64,000 nt of DNA from positions 62,001 through 126,000 of the forward strand of contig NZ_JAUSSK010000002.1 of assembly GCF_030812295.1 (NCBI RefSeq), written 5' to 3'. This DNA comes from Luteibacter jiangsuensis. Lineage in GTDB: Bacteria; Pseudomonadota; Gammaproteobacteria; Xanthomonadales; Rhodanobacteraceae. The notes beneath the pieces were generated by a model that was given only the letters and a program-made list of their open reading frames with translations, ran no database searches and was not told the origin of the DNA. The position numbers and the translations under genes are program-made. Within the stretch, counting starts at the first letter, position 1, and each line of letters opens with the position of its first letter. Positions 36,957-45,955 of the stretch are shown here, piece by piece.

Positions 36957-39494
36957 CATGGATACGATGCCACCGCAGGCCCCGCCTGCCCTCACCCAGA
37001 GTCCGTACGCCGCGGCCACCGACGCCTTCGATCGCCTCGTCGGCCTGCAAGCCTGGCTGGCCACCCAGACCGCCGCCATGCCCGCCCTGCCCGAGACCTT
37101 CGATAACGCCGCCATCGGCCCCTACCGCGCCGCCGTCGAGTCCTTCTGGCAGGCCCCCGCCGAGGGCTCCGCGGGCGCCTCCCGCCGCGACACGCTCGCC
37201 GCCCACCTCGCCTCCGCCGCCCTCGACCTGGCCCTCCTGGGCCACCACGACGGCACCCTCGATGGCGATGCCCTCGCCCTGGCCCGCGACCTCCGGGCCT
37301 CCGGCCCCCTGCCCGCCCACCTCTCCGTGCGCGAGCCGATGTTCGGCACCACCCCCTACGCCGGCGTCCTCCTCATCCAGGACCTGCGCACCCCCGAGCG
37401 CGTCCTGCTCTTCTCCACCCAGCTCGGCTGGGAGGCCTTCCCCCGCCTCGCCGATGCCCTCGCCGCCCTGGAGCGGCGCGCACGGCGCGGCCTCGCCGAC
37501 CAGCCCGACCTGCCCGGCATCGCCCGGCAGCACCTGGCCCACCTCGGCCCGGACCCCTTCGTCACCTCCCGCCCCCTCGCCGGCCCGCCCTTCGATACGC
37601 TCGTCCAGCGCCTGATCGACGTCCAGCGCGACAAGCTCGAGCAGGCCGGCTTCGAGTTCGCCCTGGCCCGCGACGGCCAGACCCGCGACGCCGTCCTCAC
37701 CGATACCGTGTTCGATGCCTTGCGCCTGGACCGCGCCGTCGACGTGACCGCCCTGCTCGCCGTCCGCCACGGCTCCCTCATGGAGGCCTTCAACACCCAG
37801 CGCCTGGCCCGCGTGCCCGCCGCCGTGGCCCAGCACTGGCGCGAGGCCGAGGACGCCTATCGCTCCACCCTCGCGGCGATCACCACCCGCGAGGCCCAGG
37901 CCGGGCTCGCCACCCCGCCCTCGCTCACCGACTACGCCACCACCGCCCTGGGCGAGCGGCTGCGCGCCCGGGGGATCACCCACGACCCGGCCGACATCCA
38001 GGTCCAGATCGATCGCGGCACCGACCCCGCCGCCCGCCTGGAATCGCTCCAAGCCCTCTTCCAGGGCCCTGCCCCCGCCCACATCCGCCTGCTCGACCTC
38101 GCCTACCAGAACCTCGCCGCCTTCGAGCCGGTCCGCCTCAGCGCCCAGGCCGGCGATGGCACGCCCCTGCCCGCCCTGGACGATGCCGCCATCCGCCAGC
38201 TCGTCCGCGACCTCGACCTGGCCACCCGCTACCCCGCCCTGGTCCAGACCACCTTCCGCACCGGACCCGAGGCGCCCATCCGGCGCGAACACGCCGCCAG
38301 CCTGCAGCGCGCCCACATGGGCCTGCTCGCCGCCGAGGCCCGCCTCTCCTACTACCTCCACGACGCCCCCCGCAGCTTTCGCACCGACCACGCCGAGCGC
38401 GGCTACCGCTGGGTCCAGGCCGCCCTCGACGCCCCCGATCCCGCCCACCGGGCCCGCGTCGAAGGCCACGAGGTCGTCGTCCGCCAGGTCACCTATCGCG
38501 GCACCCCCGTGCGCGACCTCCTCGTCTTCGGCGTGCGCAACCCCGCCAGCGTGCCCAGCATCGTGATGTACACCCCCGATGCCCCCGATGGCATCACCTT
38601 CCGCGAGTTCGACGACCGCGCCGAGGCCGGGCGCCGCCTCCTCTACCACCCCGCCTTCCGCGAGTACCTGCTCGACCGCCTGCCCGCCGACGAGGCCCGC
38701 GTGCTCCCCAACGGCAGCGCCCGCGCCTTCGCCGGCGACCACCTCGCCCAGTGGGTCCTGGGCACCAGCGACACCTCCGACTACACCCGCACCGACGTCC
38801 GCTTCGAGGAACGCGACATCGAGGGCGACTTCCTCCACGCCGCCTACCAGACCGACATCCAGCTCGGCCTGCGCAACGTGCTCACCCTCACCCGCAGCGC
38901 CGAGCAGGCCCACTGGGCCTGGCTGGTCGACCGCCTCGGCTCGTCCCTCTCCCAGCGCATCCTCCACGACGTGCTCCAGGGCGTGCTCACCGCGCCCGCC
39001 CGCGCCGCCCAGGCCGCCTGGCGCTTCTACGACAACGTCAAGGCCGGCGACCACGCCCACGCCGTCGTCGACTTCGCCGACTTCTACAACGCCTCCCTCG
39101 CCGCCGCCGCCCCCGTCCACGCCCTCGGCTCCGCCCCCCTGGCCCGCGCCATCCTCGGCGCCCGCGTCCGCTTCGCCGGGCGCCTCGTCGAAGCCCGCCC
39201 CGCCGTCCAGCCCGCCGTCGTCTTCGAGGCCGGCTACCTCGCCAAGGGCGTGCACACATCCGCACCGCCCAACGCCCAGGGCATCTTCACCCTCCAGGGC
39301 CGCTCCTACATCGAGCACCGCGGACACCTCTATGGCGTCCGCTACGACCCGCACATCGGCACCTGGCGGCTGAGCCGACCCGGCGGCAACCCCGCCTTCC
39401 GCGGACCCGCCATCCGCCGCACCGGCGACGGCTCCTGGGCCTTCCACCAACTCGGACCCCGTGGCGGCACCGGACGCGGCGCCCCGGGCGCCCA
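36957..39494 (+). repeat. 2.54-kb near-perfect direct repeat, copy B
   Basis: Partner of 26045–28582 in the same orientation. Gapless identity begins at the base before the start codon and ends inside codon 846 (CAG here, CAT in copy A), with one internal difference at 38903. The two copies enclose the lipoprotein gene, plsB and the diverged paralogue. Confidence 0.97.
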
Positions 39495-40215
39495 GGCCGA
39501 GATCTACAACGAGTACCTCGACGAGTTCGAACGTGCTTTTCCCGACCCCTTCGAGCGCGACCTCGTCCGCACGCAAATGCGACGCGAACTGACCGAAAAC
39601 ACTCCGGCCACCAATGTAAGCGCAGCGCAGCGACTGCGCTGGAACGAAGCGACCGCCCGCGCATACGAGCGCAACCGCGCATTGGCAGAAACACAGCCGG
39701 CTTATCCAGGACCAGGCGTCGCCCACGACATGGTGGTCCCGCGTGTGCCCACGCCGCCTTCGATGCCGGCAGGCTATCGCCTCCCGACGCTGGCCGAAGT
39801 CCCCGAGGAGCTTTGGTATTACGGCAGCAAGCCCTTCAAGAACAGTTCGCTCGAGCGCCTCAAGGCATCGGGAAACCACGGATTCAGTCCCAACTGGGCC
39901 AGCATCCGCACCGAACTCGTCGATCGGCGAATGAGCGGGCTTCGTCTCTCTACCGTCCCCCCTACCGCGCCGATCGAGGAGATACGTGCGGCCAGTGGAA
40001 TCCGGGCGGCGCGAGGAGACATGTTCGCCGTGCGTATTCACCCGCGAACCATGCTCACGGTGAGCGAAAGAAGCAGGAACCCGCAGGCCAGCCTGTTGCT
40101 CCGGGAACAGGGGCCGGCGGGACGCTATGTCATGCGTGCACCGGAAGGAAACCGTGTCCAGTTTCATAGGCATCAGCACGAAGTGATCTCGAAATTGCCT
40201 GACGAAGCGCGCTGA
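36958..40215 (+). CDS. Giant DUF6543/dermonecrotic-toxin-like protein, copy B
   Basis: A 1085-aa protein identical to copy A over residues 1–845 apart from Glu649. The remaining 240 residues are a diverged version of the copy A tip: a shared FPD.FERDLV stretch, ELWYYG (951–956), [13 protein letters not shown] and FAVRI. Only the tip should therefore differ in activity or target. AGGA lies before the ATG, and it is probably co-transcribed with the preceding paralogue 24 bases upstream. No terminator is visible after it, and ubiE starts 35 bases downstream. No candidate immunity gene is seen. Confidence 0.85.
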   Translation: MDTMPPQAPPALTQSPYAAATDAFDRLVGLQAWLATQTAAMPALPETFDNAAIGPYRAAVESFWQAPAEGSAGASRRDTLAAHLASAALDLALLGHHDGTLDGDALALARDLRASGPLPAHLSVREPMFGTTPYAGVLLIQDLRTPERVLLFSTQLGWEAFPRLADALAALERRARRGLADQPDLPGIARQHLAHLGPDPFVTSRPLAGPPFDTLVQRLIDVQRDKLEQAGFEFALARDGQTRDAVLTDTVFDALRLDRAVDVTALLAVRHGSLMEAFNTQRLARVPAAVAQHWREAEDAYRSTLAAITTREAQAGLATPPSLTDYATTALGERLRARGITHDPADIQVQIDRGTDPAARLESLQALFQGPAPAHIRLLDLAYQNLAAFEPVRLSAQAGDGTPLPALDDAAIRQLVRDLDLATRYPALVQTTFRTGPEAPIRREHAASLQRAHMGLLAAEARLSYYLHDAPRSFRTDHAERGYRWVQAALDAPDPAHRARVEGHEVVVRQVTYRGTPVRDLLVFGVRNPASVPSIVMYTPDAPDGITFREFDDRAEAGRRLLYHPAFREYLLDRLPADEARVLPNGSARAFAGDHLAQWVLGTSDTSDYTRTDVRFEERDIEGDFLHAAYQTDIQLGLRNVLTLTRSAEQAHWAWLVDRLGSSLSQRILHDVLQGVLTAPARAAQAAWRFYDNVKAGDHAHAVVDFADFYNASLAAAAPVHALGSAPLARAILGARVRFAGRLVEARPAVQPAVVFEAGYLAKGVHTSAPPNAQGIFTLQGRSYIEHRGHLYGVRYDPHIGTWRLSRPGGNPAFRGPAIRRTGDGSWAFHQLGPRGGTGRGAPGAQAEIYNEYLDEFERAFPDPFERDLVRTQMRRELTENTPATNVSAAQRLRWNEATARAYERNRALAETQPAYPGPGVAHDMVVPRVPTPPSMPAGYRLPTLAEVPEELWYYGSKPFKNSSLERLKASGNHGFSPNWASIRTELVDRRMSGLRLSTVPPTAPIEEIRAASGIRAARGDMFAVRIHPRTMLTVSERSRNPQASLLLREQGPAGRYVMRAPEGNRVQFHRHQHEVISKLPDEAR

Positions 40216-40250
40216 CAGGTGCCTGCCGGAGCAGGGTGAACGGGAGTACC

Positions 40251-41009
40251 ATGCACGGCATGGAAAACGAGAAAACCACCCACTTCGGCTTCCGCGACGT
40301 ACCCCTGGCCGACAAGCAAAAGCTTGTCGGCCAGGTGTTCACGTCGGTGGCGCGCAACTACGACCTCATGAACGACCTCATGTCGTTCGGCATCCATCGC
40401 TTGTGGAAACGGCATTTCGTCGCCGTGAGCGGCGTGCGCCGCGGCGACCGCGTGCTGGATCTGGCCGGTGGTACCGGTGACATCGCCGCCCTGCTCAAGC
40501 CCGTGGTAGGTGACGAGGGTGAAGTGGTGGTCGGCGATATCAACGCCGCCATGCTCGGCGTGGGGCGTGACCGGCTTACCGATCGAGGCCTCGTGGCCGG
40601 CTTGCGTTGGGCGCAGATGAACGCCGAGATGTTGCCGTTTCCCGACAACAGCTTCGATGCCGTCACGATAGCCTTCGGCCTGCGCAACGTCACCGACAAG
40701 GACAAGGCACTCGCGGACATGCGCCGCATCCTCAAGCCCGGTGGACGCGCCCTCGTGCTGGAGTTTTCCAAGGTGCGAAGCCCGGTGCTGTCGAAGCTCT
40801 ACGACGTCCATTCCTTCAAGATCCTGCCGCGCCTTGGCCGGCTGTTCGCGAACGATGCGGACAGTTACCAGTACCTCGCCGAGTCCATCCGCAAACACCC
40901 CGACCAGGAAACCCTCAAGGGCATGATGCTCCATGCCGGTTTCGGGCACGTGGAAGTGCGCAACCTCAGTAGTGGCATCGTCGCCATCCACCGCGCCTAC
41001 AAGCTGTAA
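40251..41009 (+). CDS. ubiE: Demethylmenaquinone/ubiquinone methyltransferase
   Basis: A 252-aa class I SAM-dependent C-methyltransferase of ubiquinone (and menaquinone) biosynthesis. It shows [15 protein letters not shown], the SAM-binding [31 protein letters not shown] and [13 protein letters not shown], all family hallmarks. The ATG at 40251 has GGGAG four bases upstream; an ATG at 40260 is an alternative. It follows a giant toxin-like gene by only 35 bases, so its promoter is unclear. The partners ubiJ and ubiB lie at 59–61 kb. Confidence 0.96.
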   Translation: MHGMENEKTTHFGFRDVPLADKQKLVGQVFTSVARNYDLMNDLMSFGIHRLWKRHFVAVSGVRRGDRVLDLAGGTGDIAALLKPVVGDEGEVVVGDINAAMLGVGRDRLTDRGLVAGLRWAQMNAEMLPFPDNSFDAVTIAFGLRNVTDKDKALADMRRILKPGGRALVLEFSKVRSPVLSKLYDVHSFKILPRLGRLFANDADSYQYLAESIRKHPDQETLKGMMLHAGFGHVEVRNLSSGIVAIHRAYKL

Positions 41010-41093
41010 TACAGCGGAGGGGTCGCCGCACGTGGTGGTCGGGACCAGGGCAGGCGGTGGCATACTGCCCGCTTCCTTCCATCGGAATGCCCC

Positions 41094-42944
41094 ATGCGCC
41101 TGCTTCCCGTCGTCGCCCTCACCATGGCGTTTCCCGCCGTGGCCCTCGCCTCCGATCCGCATTCCTATGCCCAGCCGGACGCGGTGCTTGTCACCCATCT
41201 GGACCTCGACCTCAAGCTGGACTTCGACAAGCGCGCACTTGCCGGCAATGCCACGCTGAAGCTCGACTGGAAAGACGCCAAGGCGAAGGACCTCGTGCTC
41301 GATACGCGCGACCTGAAGATCGCCCGGGTCGAAGCCCTGGACGCCTCGGGCAAGGCCACGCCGCTGAAGTTCGTCCTCGCCCCGCGCGACAAGGAGCTGG
41401 GCTCGAAGCTCACTGTCGAGGCCCCGGCTCATCCCGCGAGCGTACGCATCGCCTATGCGACGGTGCCGGAAGCATCGGGCCTGCAATGGCTCACGCCGGA
41501 ACAGACGGCCAGCAAGAAGCAGCCCTTCATGTTCTCGCAGTCGGAATCGATCCATGCGCGCTCATGGGTACCGCTGCAGGATTCGCCTGCGATCCGCATC
41601 ACCTACGACGCCCATATCAGCGCGCCGAAGGATGTCCGGGTGGTAATGAGCGCGATCAACGACGCAAAGCATCCGCTCGACGGCGACTTCTCATTCGACC
41701 AGCCCCACCCCATCCCCTCGTACCTGCTCGCGATCGCCGCCGGCGACATAGCGGTGAAGGAGACGGGCCCGCGCAGCGCCGTCTATGCGGAGCCGGGCGT
41801 GGTCGACAAGGCCGCACACGAATTCGAAGACACCGAGAAGCTGATCGAGACCACCGAGAAGCTCTATGGCCCCTATGCATGGGGTCGCTACGACATCCTC
41901 GTGCTTCCGCCCTCGTTCCCGTTCGGCGGCATGGAAAACCCGAACATGACCTTCGCCACGCCGACCGTGCTGGTCGGCGACAAGAGCCTCGTCTCGCTGG
42001 TGTCGCACGAACTGGCGCATTCCTGGTCGGGGAACCTCGTCACCAATGCCGCCTGGCGCGACGGCTGGTTGAATGAAGGGTTCACCACCTACGTGCAGGG
42101 GCGGATCACCGAAGCCGTCTACGGCAAGGCCCTTGCCGACGAGGAGGCACTGCTGTCCGCACGCGAACTGCAGAAGACCATCGGCCACATGCCCCCGAAC
42201 GCGCAGAAGCTCACGCCCGACCCGCGCGGCACGGACGCGGACGATGCCTTGTCCTCGGTTGCGTACGACAAGGGCTCGTGGTTTCTGCGCACCCTGGAAC
42301 AGCGCTTCGGCCGCGACATCTTCGACGCCTACCTGAAAGGCTACTTCGCCCACTTCGCCTTCCAGAGCATCGATACGGATACGATGTTCGCCTATCTCAA
42401 GACCAACCTGCTGGACAAATATCCGGGCAAGATGAGCGAAGCCGAAGCCCGCGCCTGGATCTGGCAACCGGGCATTCCGAAGGACGCGCCACTGCCATCG
42501 TCGCCGCGCTTCGACAGCATCGACAAACAGCGTGAAGCCTTCCTCGCCGGCACGCTCGACGCCGCCAAGCTCGATGCGAAGAGCTGGAACACCCAGGAAT
42601 GGATGTACTTCCTCGATCGCTTGCCTGACGTCACGCCGCTGGCCCGGATCAAGGCAATCGACGCCGCGTGGCATCTCACCGGCACACCGAACGCCGAGAT
42701 CGGGATGCGCTGGTATGCGCATGCCATCGCCGCTGGCGACAAGGACGTGTGGACGGCCGCCGCCGAACACATGACCCGGATCGGCCGGCTGTACCTCACC
42801 ACGCCGGTCTATCGCGCCTTCGCCCGCACCCCGGAGGGCCTCGCCTTCGCCAAGCAGACGTACGCCAAGGCGAAGAGCGGCTACCATCCGATGACCCAGC
42901 GGGCGGTGGAGCGCATCCTCGCCGGCACGTCGAAGAAGAAATAA
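41094..42944 (+). CDS. Secreted M1-family aminopeptidase (leukotriene A4 hydrolase-like)
   Basis: A 616-aa zinc aminopeptidase with a signal peptide (AFPAVALA-S). GGMEN (278–282) is the exopeptidase motif. HELAH (305–309) with Glu328 in WLNEGFT gives the zinc site, and SSVAYDKGS supplies the transition-state tyrosine. The C-terminal helical domain (~450–616) matches LTA4-hydrolase-type members. Likely periplasmic, trimming peptides. Followed by two hairpins. Confidence 0.95.
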   Translation: MRLLPVVALTMAFPAVALASDPHSYAQPDAVLVTHLDLDLKLDFDKRALAGNATLKLDWKDAKAKDLVLDTRDLKIARVEALDASGKATPLKFVLAPRDKELGSKLTVEAPAHPASVRIAYATVPEASGLQWLTPEQTASKKQPFMFSQSESIHARSWVPLQDSPAIRITYDAHISAPKDVRVVMSAINDAKHPLDGDFSFDQPHPIPSYLLAIAAGDIAVKETGPRSAVYAEPGVVDKAAHEFEDTEKLIETTEKLYGPYAWGRYDILVLPPSFPFGGMENPNMTFATPTVLVGDKSLVSLVSHELAHSWSGNLVTNAAWRDGWLNEGFTTYVQGRITEAVYGKALADEEALLSARELQKTIGHMPPNAQKLTPDPRGTDADDALSSVAYDKGSWFLRTLEQRFGRDIFDAYLKGYFAHFAFQSIDTDTMFAYLKTNLLDKYPGKMSEAEARAWIWQPGIPKDAPLPSSPRFDSIDKQREAFLAGTLDAAKLDAKSWNTQEWMYFLDRLPDVTPLARIKAIDAAWHLTGTPNAEIGMRWYAHAIAAGDKDVWTAAAEHMTRIGRLYLTTPVYRAFARTPEGLAFAKQTYAKAKSGYHPMTQRAVERILAGTSKKK

Positions 42945-42952
42945 CGCACGAA

Positions 42953-43018
42953 CTTGCGGCCTCCCTTCGGCCGCAAGCCTTGCATCCTTCCGCGACGCCC
43001 CGCATCTTGCGGGGCGTC
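42953..43018 (+). terminator. Two hairpins after the M1 aminopeptidase gene
   Basis: CTTGCGGCC/GGCCGCAAG (42953–42977) and GACGCCCCGCA/TGCGGGGCGTC (42994–43018, 11-bp stem, loop TCT). Neither has a T tract, so termination is plausible but not certain. The second ends 23 bases before the next start. Confidence 0.55.
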
Positions 43019-43041
43019 CTCCGTTCCAGGCTCCCTACTCC

Positions 43042-44040
43042 ATGGCCAAGACCCCGATCCCTGCACCCACCGATAGCCGTCCCCTTTGGCAGCGCCTGCT
43101 GCTGCGTCGGCTGAAGTTCCTCGTCGTGGTGGCGCTGGTGCTCGGCATCGGCGCAGGGCTCGTCTACCTGTTCGCCCCTTCGTTGCTGCTCAAGGCCGAC
43201 GCGGCACGCCTGGCCATGGCATCGCACGTCGAGAAGAAAACCATCGTCGCCGGCGATACCACCTGGTCGTACTACGAAGGCGGTGACGGCCCCACGATCG
43301 TTCTCCTGCACGGTTTCGCCGCGAACAAGGAAACCTGGCTGGAAATGGCCAAGGGCCTGACCGACCATTTCCACGTCGTCATTCCCGACCTGCCCGGCTG
43401 GGGCGAATCGTCGCGCAACGAAGGCGGCGACTACGGCATTCCCGCGCAGGCCGCGCGCCTGGAGGCTTTCGCGGCGGCCGTCGGCGCGCAGCATTTCCTC
43501 CTGGTCGGACAGTCAATGGGCGGCGCGATCGCCGGGGTCTATGCGGAGCAGCATCCGGAGCGTGTCGCGAGCCTGGTTCTGATGAGTTCGGTAGGACTGA
43601 CCTTCAAGGACAATGACTTCACCCGCGAAGTGAAGGCGGGAACGAATCCGTTCCTCTACGGCGACCGCGCCGGGCTGGAAGCGCTGCTGGCGCGAATCTT
43701 CCTCACACCGCCACATATCCCCGGCCGCCTGGAAGACGCACTGGTCGCGCGCAACCAGAAGGACCACGCGTTCATCGAGCGCACGTTCAACCAGCTGAAG
43801 CAACCGGCGCAGGCGTTCGCGCTCGATCCCGTCATCGGCAAACTATCGATGCCCGTCCTGGGCCTCTGGTGCCGCGAGGACAAGATCATCGATGTGTCGG
43901 CACTGGATACGCTGCGCGGCGGACTCAAGAGCTCGCCGTCCATCGGCGCCACCATACTGAACGGCTGCAACCACATGCCGATGCTCGAGAAGCCGGAAGA
44001 AACCGCGCGCATCATCACGGGATTCGCGCTCGCCCACTGA
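43042..44040 (+). CDS. Membrane-anchored alpha/beta hydrolase (lipase-like)
   Basis: A 332-aa hydrolase with one N-terminal membrane segment (LKFLVVVALVLGIGAGLVYLF). The alpha/beta fold is shown by LLHGFAANKETW (oxyanion HG), the nucleophile elbow GQSMGG, an acid in LWCREDKIID and the histidine in GCNHMPMLEKP. Overall it resembles bacterial lipases and esterases of the 2-hydroxymuconate/PhaZ-like group. The substrate is unknown. Confidence 0.88.
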   Translation: MAKTPIPAPTDSRPLWQRLLLRRLKFLVVVALVLGIGAGLVYLFAPSLLLKADAARLAMASHVEKKTIVAGDTTWSYYEGGDGPTIVLLHGFAANKETWLEMAKGLTDHFHVVIPDLPGWGESSRNEGGDYGIPAQAARLEAFAAAVGAQHFLLVGQSMGGAIAGVYAEQHPERVASLVLMSSVGLTFKDNDFTREVKAGTNPFLYGDRAGLEALLARIFLTPPHIPGRLEDALVARNQKDHAFIERTFNQLKQPAQAFALDPVIGKLSMPVLGLWCREDKIIDVSALDTLRGGLKSSPSIGATILNGCNHMPMLEKPEETARIITGFALAH

Positions 44041-44113
44041 CCCGGCTTGGCCGGGAGCCGAGACCGCTTGGTCGGGAGCCGCCTTCATGGTGGGAGCCGA
44101 CCCTGTCGGCGAT
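44041..44113 (+). repeat. REP-like repeat cluster
   Basis: GTGGGAGCCGACCCTGTCGGCGATA at 44090–44113 has the REP layout seen at 12145–12168. The arms differ (GCCGAC/GTCGGC versus GCGGAC/GTCCGC) but pairing is kept. Two partial copies (GGGAGCCG) precede it. It fills the gap between convergent genes. Confidence 0.6.
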
Positions 44114-44129
44114 ACGGACTCGCGAGAGC

Positions 44130-44897
44130 CTAATCGGCCACGTCCGCGATGAGCCTGTCCAACTGCATCTTCAGCCCGCTGCCGTTCGCGCGCAGCCAGG
44201 CACGCTGTTCCCCGTGGTCGGGGAACACGCTCTCCACCCAATGCCAGAACTTCGGTGAGTGATTGCGCACCTTGAGGTGGCAAAGCTCATGCACGAGCAC
44301 ATAGCGCAATGCGGCGGGGGGCGCGAGCGCCAGGGCCAGGTCCAGGTTGATCCTGTCCCGTGTGTCCAGGCTGCCCCACAGGCTCTTCAGCGGACGGATG
44401 CGCAAGGCCGTGGGCGCTGCGTTGATCTGCGGAATGTAGGCAGGCAGCCAGCGCGAGACGTCGCGGCGGATCTGCGCTTCGAAGTAGGTAGCCAACAGGC
44501 CGCGAGCGACGAGCAGCGCCCGCGTGTGCGGCCGGGGGAGGGCCAGGGTCAACAGGCCCGGCTCGTGCTCCACCCGGGGGTAGGACCCTTCCGACCAATC
44601 GAGGGTGATCTCCTCGCCACGGAAGGGAAACGTAGTGGGTACGCCTACGCGTAGTGGCGGCAAGGGCTGGGCATCGAGATTGAATTCGCCGAGCTTCTGC
44701 TCCAGCCAATCGGCGTGATGGCGTAGGAAGGCCGTCATCTGCGCCGTATGCGTGCCGTTGGGATAGGTGAGCCGTGCGCCCTTGGGGGTAACCGTCAGGC
44801 GCAAACGGCGGGCGCGCGGGTGCGCCGCCTTGAGCACACGGATGGTGCCACCCGTGGGGGTTGCCAGTTCCAGCCAGTCGCCTTCGTCCGATGCCAT
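44130..44897 (-). CDS. YgjP-type (DUF45/M48-like) metallopeptidase-family protein
   Basis: A 255-aa soluble protein with HELCHLK, the zinc motif of the YgjP/WLM-like family, followed by NHSPKFW and a late acidic residue. SLWGSLDTRDRINLDLAL and the upstream KSLWGS patch are the conserved core. Family members are predicted zinc proteases of unclear role, often next to restriction systems, but none is seen here. The start is uncertain: ATG at 44897 fits family length, and ATG at 44942 is also open. Confidence 0.85.
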   Translation of the reverse strand: MASDEGDWLELATPTGGTIRVLKAAHPRARRLRLTVTPKGARLTYPNGTHTAQMTAFLRHHADWLEQKLGEFNLDAQPLPPLRVGVPTTFPFRGEEITLDWSEGSYPRVEHEPGLLTLALPRPHTRALLVARGLLATYFEAQIRRDVSRWLPAYIPQINAAPTALRIRPLKSLWGSLDTRDRINLDLALALAPPAALRYVLVHELCHLKVRNHSPKFWHWVESVFPDHGEQRAWLRANGSGLKMQLDRLIADVAD

Positions 44898-44969
44898 GTC
44901 GCGAGTCTCGTGTCGATCCCGACGAACATTCCACCAAGCCATATCATTACCTGCGACGCCGACGCCCGA

Positions 44970-45878
44970 TCAATCCGGACGCGGCAACTTGAACCATTCT
45001 TCCAGCTTGCCCAGCAGGCGCTCGTACTCGAGCGCCATAAGGGAGAAATTCGCGTCCATTTCCGCCGCGGCCGATTCAGGGCTGTCCGCCTGCTCGTCCA
45101 GGACGACGTCGGTGAACTTGATTTTACGCAGGATCAGGTCCTCGCCAAGTACAAAGGAGATGCGGTCATCGAACACCAGTCCCAACTGGAAGACCTGTTT
45201 TCCGGTCCGCAGGTGTTCGCGAATCTCATCCGTGTCGAGATCCTGGCGGCGGCACCGGGCGATGGCGCCCGACGCCGTGGCGGGATCACGCAACTCACAC
45301 TCGTCACCCAGGGCCAGTCCGGCCGGCAGTTCCCCCGAGGCGACCCAGTGGGTCATGAGGATCCGAGGCGACTCCTCGGGCGCCAGCGGCACCGCCGGAA
45401 AGCTGCCCAGCGCCTCACGGACCTGGCTGAGTGTGTTTTCAGCCGACTTCCGGCTGGACGTGTCCAGGACCAGCCACCCGTTCTTCTTGTCCGCATAGGC
45501 CTTCATGCGCGAACTGCGCACGAACGCGCGCGGAAGCAGCTCGTTCATGACGTCGTCCTTGATCTTCTTGCGCTCGCGGCCCCCGACCTTGCGCCCTTCC
45601 TCCTCGGCGATCTTCTGCACGCGGTTGGCCAGTTCGTCGTTCACGACCGAGGACGGCAGGAGTTTATCTTCGCTACCGACCGTGACCATCGTGTTGCGGC
45701 CGACGCTATGGGTCATGCCTTCTTCGTTGCGGCCCAGCGGCGAGACGAAGCCGCGGGTGGCCATTTCCAAGGGGCCGACGGGACGCAGCCGGTGCTCGGG
45801 AAGCGCTTCGTCGAGGCGCTCCAGGTCGGCCGCGACGGATTCGGAAAAGCGGAACAATGTCAGGTTGCGAAAAAACAT
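44970..45878 (-). CDS. rdgC: Recombination-associated protein RdgC
   Basis: A 302-aa nucleoid-associated DNA-binding protein that forms a ring around duplex DNA and limits RecA action. It begins MFFRNLTLFRF and contains EMATRGFVSPLG, LPSSVVNDEL and RERKKIKDDVMNELLPRAF, all diagnostic. The ATG at 45878 matches the family N-terminus. Confidence 0.97.
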   Translation of the reverse strand: MFFRNLTLFRFSESVAADLERLDEALPEHRLRPVGPLEMATRGFVSPLGRNEEGMTHSVGRNTMVTVGSEDKLLPSSVVNDELANRVQKIAEEEGRKVGGRERKKIKDDVMNELLPRAFVRSSRMKAYADKKNGWLVLDTSSRKSAENTLSQVREALGSFPAVPLAPEESPRILMTHWVASGELPAGLALGDECELRDPATASGAIARCRRQDLDTDEIREHLRTGKQVFQLGLVFDDRISFVLGEDLILRKIKFTDVVLDEQADSPESAAAEMDANFSLMALEYERLLGKLEEWFKLPRPD

Positions 45879-45955
45879 GTATCGATGGATCTCATGCGAA
45901 GGGATGGCCACGGCGGGCGCTGTGCGCCCACCGGCGAAAGGGTTTTGTCAGGGGG

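Noticed and set aside
36637-40179. A 1180-codon minus-strand frame opposite giant gene B
   Set aside because: Same artefact of extreme GC3. It repeats the antisense of copy A and has no motifs of its own.
44130-44897. YgjP-type gene as part of a restriction or defence island
   Set aside because: Such genes often neighbour type I restriction systems, but the flanks here are a hydrolase and rdgC, with no restriction genes.
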